Positions 45,047 to 53,326 of a stretch of DNA of 64,000 nt are shown here, piece by piece; position 1 is the stretch's first letter, and the number at the start of each line of letters is the position of its first letter. The stretch spans positions 62,001 through 126,000 of the forward strand of contig JBKJIJ010000013.1 in assembly GCA_046598525.1 (NCBI GenBank), given 5' to 3'. The translations under genes and the position numbers were made by a program. Below the pieces are notes generated by a model that did no database searches, was not told the origin of the DNA, and saw only the letters and a list, made by a program, of their open reading frames with translations. Origin of the DNA: Methylotenera_A sp046598525. GTDB taxonomy: Bacteria > Pseudomonadota > Gammaproteobacteria > Burkholderiales > Methylophilaceae.

Positions 45047-45532
45047 TTAAAGTGGCGACAAAATCGTGCAAACCGCCTCTGCCGCAATGCCCTCGCCGCG
45101 CCCTGTAAAGCCTAATTTTTCTGTGGTGGTGGCTTTTACGTTTACTTGGTTAAGCGCTATTTGGCAATCGGCCGCGATATTAACGCACATTTGCGCGGTG
45201 TGTTTTGAAAGCTTTGGCGCTTCGCAAATAACGGTGGCATCAATATTATTCACTGTGTAATTTTTAGCATGCAAAAGTGCCACCACATGCCGCAATAAAA
45301 CGCGCGAATCGGCATTTTTATAAGTGTTATCACTCGGCGGAAAATGCTTGCCAATATCGCCCATCGCTGCCGCGCCTAAAAGCGCATCGCATATCGCATG
45401 CAATAAAACATCAGCGTCTGAGTGACCATCCAAGCCTTTATCATGCGGCACATCTACCCCACCAATAATGCATTTTCGGCCCACTACTAAGGCATGCACA
45501 TCCAAACCGTGACCAATTCGTATCATGCGCAC
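45047..45532 (-). CDS. ispF: 2-C-methyl-D-erythritol 2,4-cyclodiphosphate synthase
   Basis: Enzyme of 161 residues in the MEP isoprenoid pathway. Metal-binding residues are in GHGLDVHAL (Asp11, His13) and DGHSDADVLLHAICDALLGA; the end has ATTTEKLGFTGRGEGIAAEA. Its start overlaps the end of ispD by 10 bases, so the two successive MEP steps are coupled. Confidence 0.95.
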   Translation of the reverse strand: MRMIRIGHGLDVHALVVGRKCIIGGVDVPHDKGLDGHSDADVLLHAICDALLGAAAMGDIGKHFPPSDNTYKNADSRVLLRHVVALLHAKNYTVNNIDATVICEAPKLSKHTAQMCVNIAADCQIALNQVNVKATTTEKLGFTGRGEGIAAEAVCTILSPL

Positions 45533-46224
45533 CCTTTTGATTTTTCTGTATTTAATAATGCTTCTAATAATTGTAAATCTTGCGGATAAGTGACTTTTAA
45601 ATTGCGCAGCTCACCTTGAACCAAGGTTGGTTTTAAGCCTAGCGCTTCAATCGCTTCGGATTCATCCGTCACACTAGCGCCAAATTGGCTTAATGCGCTT
45701 TTTAATGCCGCAAATCGAAACATTTGCGGCGTTTGCGCTTGCCATAAATTAGCGCGCGCAATGGTTTTCCCCACTTGCTGATTATCAAGCGATTGTTTTA
45801 AAGTATCGGCCACTGGCAACGCTAACAAACCGCCTACAGCATCATGCTCTAAGGTGCTAATTAGTTGGCTTAACAAGTCATGTGTTAAACCCGGCCTAGC
45901 CGCATCGTGCACTAAAATCCAGTCATCGGCTTGCAAAATTGGCTCAATTGCATTGAGTGTATTCAACACCGTTTGCGCACGCGTTGCGCCGCCCGTGTAA
46001 TGCAAATGCAAGCGGCTTTCAGGCTCTAATGTTAGGCTGCGCCAGAAATCATCATCAGGATTTAACGCCACATGAATGCCTGCGATGCGCGGATGATTGA
46101 AAAAAGTTTGAATGCAATGCGAAATCATTGGCTTGCCAGCTAGCGGAATATATTGCTTGGGCAACACATTCGCCATACGGTTTCCAACGCCAGCTGCGGG
46201 AATAATTACATGAAAAAACGCCAT
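45523..46224 (-). CDS. ispD: 2-C-methyl-D-erythritol 4-phosphate cytidylyltransferase
   Basis: Enzyme of 233 residues that joins CTP to MEP. The nucleotide-binding start VIIPAAGVGNRM, LVHDAARPGL and PQMFRFAAL mark the family. The ATG at 46224 is forced: no other start fits before the conserved VIIPAAG. Unusually, this ATG lies in the 3' arm of a terminator-like hairpin (46213-46244) and no good ribosome-binding site precedes it. Upstream in the same direction is amtB, 78 bases away. Confidence 0.94.
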   Translation of the reverse strand: MAFFHVIIPAAGVGNRMANVLPKQYIPLAGKPMISHCIQTFFNHPRIAGIHVALNPDDDFWRSLTLEPESRLHLHYTGGATRAQTVLNTLNAIEPILQADDWILVHDAARPGLTHDLLSQLISTLEHDAVGGLLALPVADTLKQSLDNQQVGKTIARANLWQAQTPQMFRFAALKSALSQFGASVTDESEAIEALGLKPTLVQGELRNLKVTYPQDLQLLEALLNTEKSKGCA

Positions 46225-46244
46225 GCTTTATTTTAGCATGGCGT
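46213..46244 (-). terminator. terminator of amtB that contains the ispD start codon
   Basis: On the minus strand: ACGCCATGCT, 7-base loop, AGCATGGCGT, then TTTTTT. The 10-base stem is perfect. It lies about 58 bases beyond the amtB stop. The ATG within AGCATGGCGT is the ispD start and the T-run encodes its Phe3-Phe4. Confidence 0.75.
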
Positions 46245-46302
46245 TTATTTAGAGATAAAACTTATAACGATTTTTTAATTCTCAGAGTCTATCCTGAAAG
46301 TA

Positions 46303-47493
46303 TTAATCATCCGCAGTCGCGCCTACTTTATGAATACTAATATCAGCGCCATCGTATTCTTCTTCTGCGGTCATGCGGATTCCAGTTAACTTTTTAAGCC
46401 CGCCATAAACAATTAACCCGCCTACCAAAGCAACACCAATACCTAAGCCAGTGCCGATTAATTGCGACATAAAACTAACGCTGCCCAAACCGCCCAGCGC
46501 TTTTGCGCCAAATATGCCAGCAGCCAAGCCGCCCCAAGCGCCACATAAACCATGTAGCGGCCACACACCTAATACGTCATCAATTTTTAAGCGATTTTGC
46601 GTTAAATTAAATGCCCATACAAATAAGCCGCCAGCCACTACGCCTGTTGCCAGTGCGCCTAGCGGATGCATGACATCGGAGCCAGCACATACCGCTACCA
46701 AACCCGCTAATGGGCCATTGTGTACAAAACCCGGGTCATTTTTGCCGATTAACAAGGCCGCTAATGTGCCGCCCACTAAAGCCATTAATGAGTTAACTGC
46801 CACCAAGCCAGAAATGCCTTGAACCGCTTGCGCCGACATGACATTAAAGCCAAACCAGCCTACTGTAAGAATCCATGCGCCTAAGGCTAAAAAAGGAATA
46901 TTGGATGGTGGATACGCATGTAAGCGACCATCTTTGCCATAACGGCCTGTGCGCGCACCCAGCAAAATAACCGCCGCTAACGCAATCCAGCCACCCATGG
47001 CATGTACCACCACAGAGCCAGCAAAATCATGAAACTTAGCACCAAAGCTGGCTAACAGCCAATCTTGAAAGCCATAATGGCTATTCCAAGCGATGCCTTC
47101 AAAAAACGGATACACAAAACCGACGATTAAAAATGTGGCGGCCACTTGCGGGTTAAATTTAGCGCGCTCTGCAATTCCGCCAGAAACAATGGCTGGAATG
47201 GCGGCCGCGAATGTGAGCAAGAAAAAGAATTTAACTAAATCGAAGCCATTTTTAGCGGCTAATATTTCAGCGCCGCTATAAAAGCTAACGCCATAAGCAA
47301 TGCTGTAGCCAATAAAGAAATACGCGATAGTCGAAATTGAAAAATCGACCATAATTTTAACCAGTGCATTAACCTGATTTTTGCTGCGAACTGTGCCCAC
47401 CTCTAAAAAGGCGAAGCCTGCATGCATGGCTAGCACCATAATGGCGCCTAACAATACAAATAAAACATCATTCGCCGAAACGAGTGCTTCCAT
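46303..47493 (-). CDS. amtB: ammonium transporter
   Basis: Integral membrane protein of 396 residues with eleven hydrophobic segments and the Amt signature DFAGSVVVHAMGG near residue 158 (the first conserved pore His) and DVMHPLGALATG with another. There is no separate signal peptide; the N terminus starts directly with a membrane helix. A glnK/glnB partner is not next to it, unlike in E. coli. A sigma-54 promoter and two NtrC-like sites lie upstream, so expression under nitrogen limitation is expected. Confidence 0.93.
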   Translation of the reverse strand: MEALVSANDVLFVLLGAIMVLAMHAGFAFLEVGTVRSKNQVNALVKIMVDFSISTIAYFFIGYSIAYGVSFYSGAEILAAKNGFDLVKFFFLLTFAAAIPAIVSGGIAERAKFNPQVAATFLIVGFVYPFFEGIAWNSHYGFQDWLLASFGAKFHDFAGSVVVHAMGGWIALAAVILLGARTGRYGKDGRLHAYPPSNIPFLALGAWILTVGWFGFNVMSAQAVQGISGLVAVNSLMALVGGTLAALLIGKNDPGFVHNGPLAGLVAVCAGSDVMHPLGALATGVVAGGLFVWAFNLTQNRLKIDDVLGVWPLHGLCGAWGGLAAGIFGAKALGGLGSVSFMSQLIGTGLGIGVALVGGLIVYGGLKKLTGIRMTAEEEYDGADISIHKVGATADD

Positions 47494-47551
47494 TTTTCAT
47501 CCCCAAAATAATAATAATTATTGTCATATAGTACAAAAACAGGGCTTTATA

Positions 47552-47567
47552 AGCAACAATCAAGCCA
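47552..47567 (-). promoter_or_regulatory. sigma-54 promoter of amtB
   Basis: On the minus strand TGGCTTGATTGTTGCT, with GG and GC exactly as far apart as in the -24/-12 consensus TGGCACG-N4-TTGCW. It is 59 bases before the amtB start. Confidence 0.78.
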
Positions 47568-47618
47568 TTTGCGCACGATTGATTTTAAAGGGATTTTTTT
47601 GAGCGATATTGATAACGC

Positions 47619-47663
47619 GCACATTATTAGTGCATTGCACAATTTGTAGCACTTATAATGTGC
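47619..47663. promoter_or_regulatory. two NtrC-type enhancer sites
   Basis: GCAC-N7-GTGC occurs at 47619-47633 and again at 47649-47663, centres 30 bases apart (three helical turns). They lie about 66 and 96 bases upstream of the sigma-54 promoter, the spacing expected for NtrC enhancers. Confidence 0.7.
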
Positions 47664-47709
47664 ATAATTTTAATGTGCATAATTTAATGTGCAAAATTAC
47701 TGTGCAAAA
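47658..47709. repeat. four direct repeats ATGTGCA(T/A)AATTT upstream of amtB
   Basis: Repeat units begin at 47658, 47673, 47687 and 47700 (spacing 15, 14, 13), each with a GTGC; the last is worn. The first overlaps the second NtrC-type site. Confidence 0.65.
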
Positions 47710-47714
47710 CTGGC

Positions 47715-48389
47715 TTAGAGCATGCTCACCGAATTAGCGCTCAATACATATTTTTCTGCTTCTGGATTGCCCGACCAAAAGTGAAAAAATTCGCGCACCA
47801 CCACCAAAAATAAACGACGGTTTTTTTTCACTTCAAATAAGGGCAAAGTGGCATCCACTGTTGTGCGAAACACTTTATTGCTTTTATCGGGCGCTTCTTT
47901 CAGGCGTACTAGCAAAATTTTGGCTAACTTAACGCGCGTATCAATTAAGGTTTGATCAGCATTTTCGTTGCGTAGCGCTTTGTTATAGCCTTTTATGGCC
48001 CAGCTATCGGTGGTTGAAAATTTTTCTAGGTCTACGGTTTTCCACAGGCCGCTTAAGCTAATGGGCGCTGGCTTCCAGTCTATTGGCAATTGGTCTTTGG
48101 TGATGGCTTTATTAAATTGCGCCACCGCTTTTAAATCATTCATCCAAAATGGAAAATACTCACGCGAAACCATTAAGCATTCTGGCCAATCGTCTGCAGG
48201 TACCGTATCCATAGCCGATTCAATCGCAAGGCGATATTCGCCACCATCAATTTCTACATCGGCCAAAATAGGCAATAATTTGTTTAAAAAATTGGTGCGT
48301 TGCACAAACGTTTCTGGGCCAAAGCCCTTAGCGGACAATAGCTTAAAATACACCTCAAGTGCTTGTTGTTCGCGTTGTTGAATCATCAT
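47715..48389 (-). CDS. hypothetical protein, 224 aa, soluble, helical
   Basis: I do not recognise the family. It is predicted cytoplasmic and largely helical, with an aromatic-rich middle (EYFPFWMNDLKAVAQFNK) and end (VVREFFHFWSGNPEAEKYVLS). No signal peptide, membrane helix or catalytic motif is visible. It is encoded upstream of amtB in the same direction, but the intact promoter region of amtB between them argues for separate transcription. Codon use matches the surroundings, so a real gene is likely. No function is proposed. Confidence 0.65.
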   Translation of the reverse strand: MMIQQREQQALEVYFKLLSAKGFGPETFVQRTNFLNKLLPILADVEIDGGEYRLAIESAMDTVPADDWPECLMVSREYFPFWMNDLKAVAQFNKAITKDQLPIDWKPAPISLSGLWKTVDLEKFSTTDSWAIKGYNKALRNENADQTLIDTRVKLAKILLVRLKEAPDKSNKVFRTTVDATLPLFEVKKNRRLFLVVVREFFHFWSGNPEAEKYVLSANSVSML

Positions 48390-48533
48390 AAATCGCTAGT
48401 TTTGTCAGGTTAGTTAAACTATTATTAAATTCTACTGCATAATCTATTGAAAACACTCATTAAAAACGCATATTAACGGTAGCCTATATTACTTAAGCTA
48501 CACTTTTCTTAATCTTCATTTAAAAGTTAACCC

Positions 48534-48848
48534 ATGTTTGAACTTATATTATTAGCATTACTGATACTAGCCGCTTGGTTTTGGCAAGATAGCATTGCCA
48601 AGCGCGAAATCGCCATTATGCTTGGCCGCGAGCTAGCCAGCCGCTATCAATTACAACTGTTAGACGAAACCGTTGCCTGCAACAAAATCTGCTTGGGCCG
48701 AGATAATCGCGGCCACGCACAATTAGTCAGAGTGTATGCGTTTGAAGTATCGGCCAACGGCGCAGAACGCATGGAATGCAGCTTACAAATGCTTGGTAAA
48801 CAATTGCAAACTTGGCATATTCCGCCTTACGTGCAAACAATGCATTGA
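48534..48848 (+). CDS. DUF3301 membrane-anchored protein
   Basis: Protein of 104 residues: one N-terminal membrane helix (about 1-18, MFELILLALLILAAWFW) followed by a small soluble domain (about 25-95) with two cysteines near residue 50 (VACNKICLG). The wording (WQDSIAKREIA, ELASRYQLQLLDETVA, VRVYAFEVSANG) matches the DUF3301 family, whose role is unknown. It stands alone; a weak inverted repeat (AACTCA...TGAGTT followed by TTTTT) about 130 bases downstream may end its transcript. Confidence 0.8.
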   Translation: MFELILLALLILAAWFWQDSIAKREIAIMLGRELASRYQLQLLDETVACNKICLGRDNRGHAQLVRVYAFEVSANGAERMECSLQMLGKQLQTWHIPPYVQTMH

Positions 48849-49040
48849 CATTATACTTCATGCATTAATTATCTACTTGCCACATTATCAGGCCTAATAT
48901 TGGCCGCTTTTCACCCTTACCAACAGAGACATTGCACTTTTGCCAAATACGCAATGTGTAATTTCACTCTGAAAACTCAAGCCGTTGCAGCCTGAGTTTC
49001 ATCTTTTTAACCACACTGCATCAATCAAGCGTCATTAACT

Positions 49041-49055
49041 TTTACACAACTTTAC
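49041..49055. promoter_or_regulatory. CpxR-box-like site upstream of the TonB receptor gene
   Basis: TTTACACAACTTTAC, that is GTAAA-N5-GTAAA on the minus strand with exact spacing, as in the sites at 3102-3137. It lies 78 bases before the receptor start, just upstream of the Fur-like box. Confidence 0.5.
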
Positions 49056-49065
49056 ACTTTTTATT

Positions 49066-49084
49066 GAAAGTGATTCTCATTTAT
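49066..49084. promoter_or_regulatory. Fur-box-like site
   Basis: GAAAGTGATTCTCATTTAT matches 12 of 19 positions of the Fur consensus, including the TGA...TCA core. Position 49 bases before the receptor start fits iron repression. Confidence 0.6.
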
Positions 49085-49132
49085 ATTAAGATTCGCATAG
49101 TGGATTGAATATAATTAATGATAGGATTTGTA

Positions 49133-51334
49133 ATGGCTTTAGCAGTAACCAAACGTACTCAGCAGCAATCAAACAAACCAAAAGTGGCCATTTTAAAATT
49201 AGCGATTAATAGCGCATTAACCAGCGCGATTTTTTTAAGTAGCAGCGCATTTGCTGAAAGCAGCGAAGTGATATTGCCGCAAGTGGATGTAACAGCGCCG
49301 CGCCTAAGCGACACCAAACCAGTTAGAGGTTATAACGCTAAAAAAAGCGCCTCTTCAACCAGAACAGATACTGAATTGCGTGATACGCCGCAATCAATTA
49401 CCGTCATTCCGCAAGATTTAATTAAAGACCAGTCTATTCAAAGCATCAGCCAAGCGGTGCAATATGTGCCGGGCGTGCAAGCCGCACAAGGCGAAGGCAA
49501 TCGCGATGCATTGATTTTTCGCGGCAACGCAACCACTGGCGACTTTTTCTTAGATGGCCTGCGTGACGATGTGCAAACTTATCGCGACATTTACACAACT
49601 GACCGCATTGAAGTTTTAAAAGGCCCAAACGGCATGGCATTTGGCCGTGGCGGAGCTGGTGGCGCCATTAATCGCGTGACTAAACAAGCCGGTTGGGATC
49701 CAGTAGCTGAGTTAATTGCCAGCTATGGCGCTTATGATTACAAACGTATTTCGGCCGATTATGGCCAAGCATTAAACGAAGAAATAGCGTTTCGCGTGAA
49801 TGCGGTTTACGAAGACTCTGGCTCTTACCGTGATGGCGTGGATATTGAGCGCTTTGGCATTAGCCCAACGGTGACGATTAAGCCAACTGAAAAAACAAAA
49901 ATTGTTTTGGGCACGGAATACTTTAAAGATAAACGCACGGCAGACCGCGGTGTGCCAGCACTTGAAAACGCGGCAGGCCAACCACGATTAAACAGACGTC
50001 CATATGAAATTGGCAATGATTCTGCTTTTTTTGGAAATGCCGATTTAAGCCCAACCGAAACGGAAACTGTGGCATTTAATGCTTCTATTGAACATTCATT
50101 TGATAGTGGCATTGGCGTTAAAAACAGCTCTAGATATGCAAGTTACGATAAGTATTATCAAAACGTATTTGCGGCATCAACTGTAAATAATGCAGGCCGC
50201 TTAAGCCTTGGCGCCTACCGTGATGACACAAGACGTGAAAACTTTATCAATCAAACCGATTTAACCTATACCGCAAAATGGGGTAACGTTGAGCACAAAC
50301 TATTGGCTGGCGCTGAGTTTGCATTTCAAGACACAGACAACAGACGCTTTACTCCAGTTGGCGGTGAAACCTTGGCGGGTACTGTTTCAGCACAAAATCC
50401 AACACGCTCTGGTATTGCATTTAATACAATCAGCCGTAATCTACAAAGCGATGTAACAGTTGCAGCATTTTATCTGCAAGATCAAATTATATTATCGCCT
50501 CAATGGCAAGCAATTATTGGTTTACGCAACGATAATTTTGATACCGATTTCACTAATGTATTAACCAACACTAATATTAACGTAAGTGATAATTTGCTAG
50601 CACCGCGTGCTGGTCTGATTTTTAAACCTGTAGAGGCTGTTTCAATTTACACCAATTACAGCGTTTCATATGTGCCGCGTGCTGGCGACCAACTCACTTC
50701 TTTAACCGTAACAAATGCAACATTTAAGCCTGAAAAATTTATTAACTATGAAGTTGGCGCAAAGTGGGATGTAAACCCTAGCCTTGCACTTACCGCTGCT
50801 GTATATAAATTAGAGCGCGAAAATGTATTAATTACAGACCCTAACAACCCTATCGGCAACCAAATTTTAGTAGATGGACAAGAAACCAAAGGCGTTGAGT
50901 TAGGTATCACTGGCGATATTACCGATAAATGGAGCATTTTTGGTGGCGTTGCGTTTCAAGATGGTGAAGTGACTAAACAACAAGGTTCTGGGGCAGGTGC
51001 AATCTTAAAAGGCGCCGAATTAGGCCAGACGCCTGACCGCACATTATCACTTTGGAACAAGTACGAAATTAACGATATGTGGGCGGTGGCTTTAGGTATT
51101 GTCAGCACATCGGATCGTTACGCACTATCACCAACGGCCACGCAAAGCACATTATTGCCAGGTTATACGCGTTACGATGCGGCCATTTATGGCAAGTTTA
51201 GTGAAAAATTACGTTTACAAATTAACCTTGAAAACTTAACCAACAAAGAATATGCACTGTATGCGCATAACAATCAAAACATTACCCCAGGCTCACCTAT
51301 TACTGGTCGCGCTACGTTAATCTACAATTTCTAA
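49133..51334 (+). CDS. TonB-dependent siderophore receptor (FhuE/FcuA/Fiu type)
   Basis: Outer-membrane receptor of 733 residues from the ATG at 49133, which has TAGGA seven bases upstream; an ATG 15 bases earlier is in frame but precedes this site. The signal peptide is long (cleaved near residue 42, SSSAFA-ES). A TonB box-like IL-PQVDV follows, then the plug (RDTPQSITVIPQDLI to GPNGMAFGRGGAGGAINRVTK, about 80-190) and a 22-strand barrel ending in the ATLIYNF terminus. The protein should bind a ferric siderophore and use TonB-ExbBD, which are not in this window. A Fur-like box upstream supports iron control; a terminator follows. Confidence 0.87.
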   Translation: MALAVTKRTQQQSNKPKVAILKLAINSALTSAIFLSSSAFAESSEVILPQVDVTAPRLSDTKPVRGYNAKKSASSTRTDTELRDTPQSITVIPQDLIKDQSIQSISQAVQYVPGVQAAQGEGNRDALIFRGNATTGDFFLDGLRDDVQTYRDIYTTDRIEVLKGPNGMAFGRGGAGGAINRVTKQAGWDPVAELIASYGAYDYKRISADYGQALNEEIAFRVNAVYEDSGSYRDGVDIERFGISPTVTIKPTEKTKIVLGTEYFKDKRTADRGVPALENAAGQPRLNRRPYEIGNDSAFFGNADLSPTETETVAFNASIEHSFDSGIGVKNSSRYASYDKYYQNVFAASTVNNAGRLSLGAYRDDTRRENFINQTDLTYTAKWGNVEHKLLAGAEFAFQDTDNRRFTPVGGETLAGTVSAQNPTRSGIAFNTISRNLQSDVTVAAFYLQDQIILSPQWQAIIGLRNDNFDTDFTNVLTNTNINVSDNLLAPRAGLIFKPVEAVSIYTNYSVSYVPRAGDQLTSLTVTNATFKPEKFINYEVGAKWDVNPSLALTAAVYKLERENVLITDPNNPIGNQILVDGQETKGVELGITGDITDKWSIFGGVAFQDGEVTKQQGSGAGAILKGAELGQTPDRTLSLWNKYEINDMWAVALGIVSTSDRYALSPTATQSTLLPGYTRYDAAIYGKFSEKLRLQINLENLTNKEYALYAHNNQNITPGSPITGRATLIYNF

Positions 51335-51366
51335 TTCTAGAATTTAGAAACTAGAATTTTGTAAGT

Positions 51367-51399
51367 AAAGCCCATGCCCTTGCGTGGGCTTTTTTTATT
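51367..51399 (+). terminator. intrinsic terminator after the TonB receptor gene
   Basis: AAAGCCCATGC, loop CCTT, GCGTGGGCTTTTTTT: a nine-base stem with one G-T pair and a long T-run. Confidence 0.87.
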
Positions 51400-51441
51400 T
51401 TAAACGGGTATTAAATTGCGGCATTTGTTAAAATATGCGTT

Positions 51442-52359
51442 ATGAAAAACTTAACCGATACGCTTCATCATTTTTTATTTGAAAACACCCCTATTCGCGG
51501 CAATTTAGTGCGTTTAAACGATACTTACCAACAAGTATTGCAGCATCAAACTTTGCCCAACGTTTTAAAACATGCGCTGGGCGAATTAATGGCTGCCAGC
51601 AGTTTATTATCGGCCACGCTTAAAATGGATGGCGCATTGGTTTTGCAAATTCAAAGCAAAGGTGCGCTGAAATTATTGGTGGTGGAATGCAATTCTAATT
51701 TAAACATGCGCGCCACCGCCAAGTGGGATGAAACGCAAACCAGCCTAATTGCCGAAAGCAACTTTATTGATTTGGTAAGAAACGGCCAGTTTGTGATTAC
51801 GCTAGACCCAAAAGAAGGCGAAGCCTACCAAGGCATAGTGCCGATTGAAGGCGAAACCATTGCCGAAATGCTACAAAATTATATGTTGCGTAGCCAGCAA
51901 ATTGATACCTCACTTTGGCTGCAAAGTGATGAATTAAGCGCAAGCGGCATGTTATTGCAAAAACTGCCCGATACTGGCGGTACAGCCGAAACGCTTAAAA
52001 AAGACGTTTTTGAAGATGCGGATGCGTGGAACAGAATGAATGTTTTGGCCAATACGGTTACCAATGATGAGTTGCAAAACTTGCCTGCCGAAACCTTATT
52101 AACGCGCCTTTTTGTAGAAGAAGACGTGCGCTTATTTGAGCCAAAACCAACGCAATTTTATTGCAGCTGCAACAAAAGTAATGTGGCTGGCATGTTGCGC
52201 ATGCTTGGTGAAGAAGAGCTAAACGGTATTTTGGCTGAATTTGGCAAAATTGAAGTGAATTGCGATTTCTGCAATAAACACTATTTGTTTGATGCGGTAG
52301 ATACCGCACAGTTATTGGCAACCAGCGCTAGTATCAGCATTAGTCACGCCAAACATTAG
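51442..52359 (+). CDS. hslO: redox-regulated chaperone Hsp33
   Basis: Protein of 305 residues. The C-terminal zinc redox switch has Cys241-Ser-Cys243 and Cys274-Asp-Phe-Cys277, exactly the CxC/CxxC pattern of Hsp33. The N-terminal domain carries the family blocks GELMAASSLLSATLKMDGAL and YQGIVPIEGETIAEMLQNYM. Oxidation releases zinc and unfolds the C terminus, turning the protein into an ATP-independent holdase. The extra length over E. coli Hsp33 (292) is at the C-terminal tail. Confidence 0.94.
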   Translation: MKNLTDTLHHFLFENTPIRGNLVRLNDTYQQVLQHQTLPNVLKHALGELMAASSLLSATLKMDGALVLQIQSKGALKLLVVECNSNLNMRATAKWDETQTSLIAESNFIDLVRNGQFVITLDPKEGEAYQGIVPIEGETIAEMLQNYMLRSQQIDTSLWLQSDELSASGMLLQKLPDTGGTAETLKKDVFEDADAWNRMNVLANTVTNDELQNLPAETLLTRLFVEEDVRLFEPKPTQFYCSCNKSNVAGMLRMLGEEELNGILAEFGKIEVNCDFCNKHYLFDAVDTAQLLATSASISISHAKH

Positions 52360-52402
52360 CTTTTAATTAACTTTCTGCTTAGATTTAATTTTTTACTTAT
52401 AT

Positions 52403-53191
52403 TTAAATTTGCGCTTGGCGCTTACGCTCAAATAAACAAATCGCCGTGGCGGCGGCCGCATTTAGCGATTCTACCGCCAAGCCATTGCTTTGATGCATAG
52501 GAATGCCAATGCGTTTTGTGCAACTGGCAATGGTTTTTTCGCGCAGCCCTGCGCCTTCGTTGCCCATTACAAATGCGCTGGCTTGCGCTAAATCTTGGCT
52601 GTATAACGATTCACCATCCATCGTTGTTGCATAGCTATTGCCGTTAAAATTTTGCAATTCGGTTACCAAATCGGCGTTTTCAATAATCGGCAAGACAAAC
52701 TGCGCGCCCTGCCCACCGCGCAAGGCTTTGGGCGACCATGCATCGGTGCAACCTTTGCTTAAATAAACCGCTTGCACCCCCGCCGCCGCCGCTGTGCGCA
52801 GCATACTGCCCAAATTACCCGGGTCCTGAATGTCTTCAAGCATCAATACAAATTGCGGTGCATCAGGCAAATCCATTACCGGCGTTTTCACCACCGCCAA
52901 AATACCCGTACTACTTGCCACTGGCGTTAGCTCGGCAAACATTAATGTTGGGAACATAATCGTGCTGATGTGCTCAAGCTGCTGCATTAAATTGCTGGCT
53001 TCCAGCGTGCTTTTGCCTTCCGGAATAATAATCAGCTCTGGCTCACCAAAAACCTGTAAATAAGCCTCAATTAAATGCACGCCGTCTAGTAGCGTTTTAC
53101 CTTCTGCTTTGCGCTCGCGCGAATTATCCGCCAGCTTTTTCTGATATTTAAAAATAGGATTATCGCGCGATGTAATGTGTTTAAAGCTCAT
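52403..53191 (-). CDS. TrmH/SpoU-family RNA 2'-O-methyltransferase
   Basis: Knotted SPOUT methyltransferase of 262 residues. The SAM-binding trefoil motifs are clear: LEDIQDPGNLGSMLRTAAAAG near residue 117, FVMGNEGAGL near 206 and IPMHQSNGLAVESLNAAAATAI near 228. An N-terminal substrate-binding domain (about 1-95) resembles that of TsnR/RlmB-type enzymes (SRDNPIFKYQKKLADNSR). It methylates a ribose in rRNA or tRNA; the exact site is unknown. No partner gene. Confidence 0.87.
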   Translation of the reverse strand: MSFKHITSRDNPIFKYQKKLADNSRERKAEGKTLLDGVHLIEAYLQVFGEPELIIIPEGKSTLEASNLMQQLEHISTIMFPTLMFAELTPVASSTGILAVVKTPVMDLPDAPQFVLMLEDIQDPGNLGSMLRTAAAAGVQAVYLSKGCTDAWSPKALRGGQGAQFVLPIIENADLVTELQNFNGNSYATTMDGESLYSQDLAQASAFVMGNEGAGLREKTIASCTKRIGIPMHQSNGLAVESLNAAAATAICLFERKRQAQI

Positions 53192-53326
53192 GGGTAGTTT
53201 AATCAGACATAAAAATTTACAAAAGTTAACCGCATTTTAACCCAAACAATCTTGTTCTAAACGTTTATTGCGCGTAAATTCTTTGCAGCAATTTTCGATA
53301 AAAATTATATAAAAGTGAGGCTTAAC

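Noticed and set aside
47658..47709. Iterons of a replication origin
   Set aside because: Only four short, loosely spaced units, no replication initiator gene nearby, and they overlap nitrogen-control sites.
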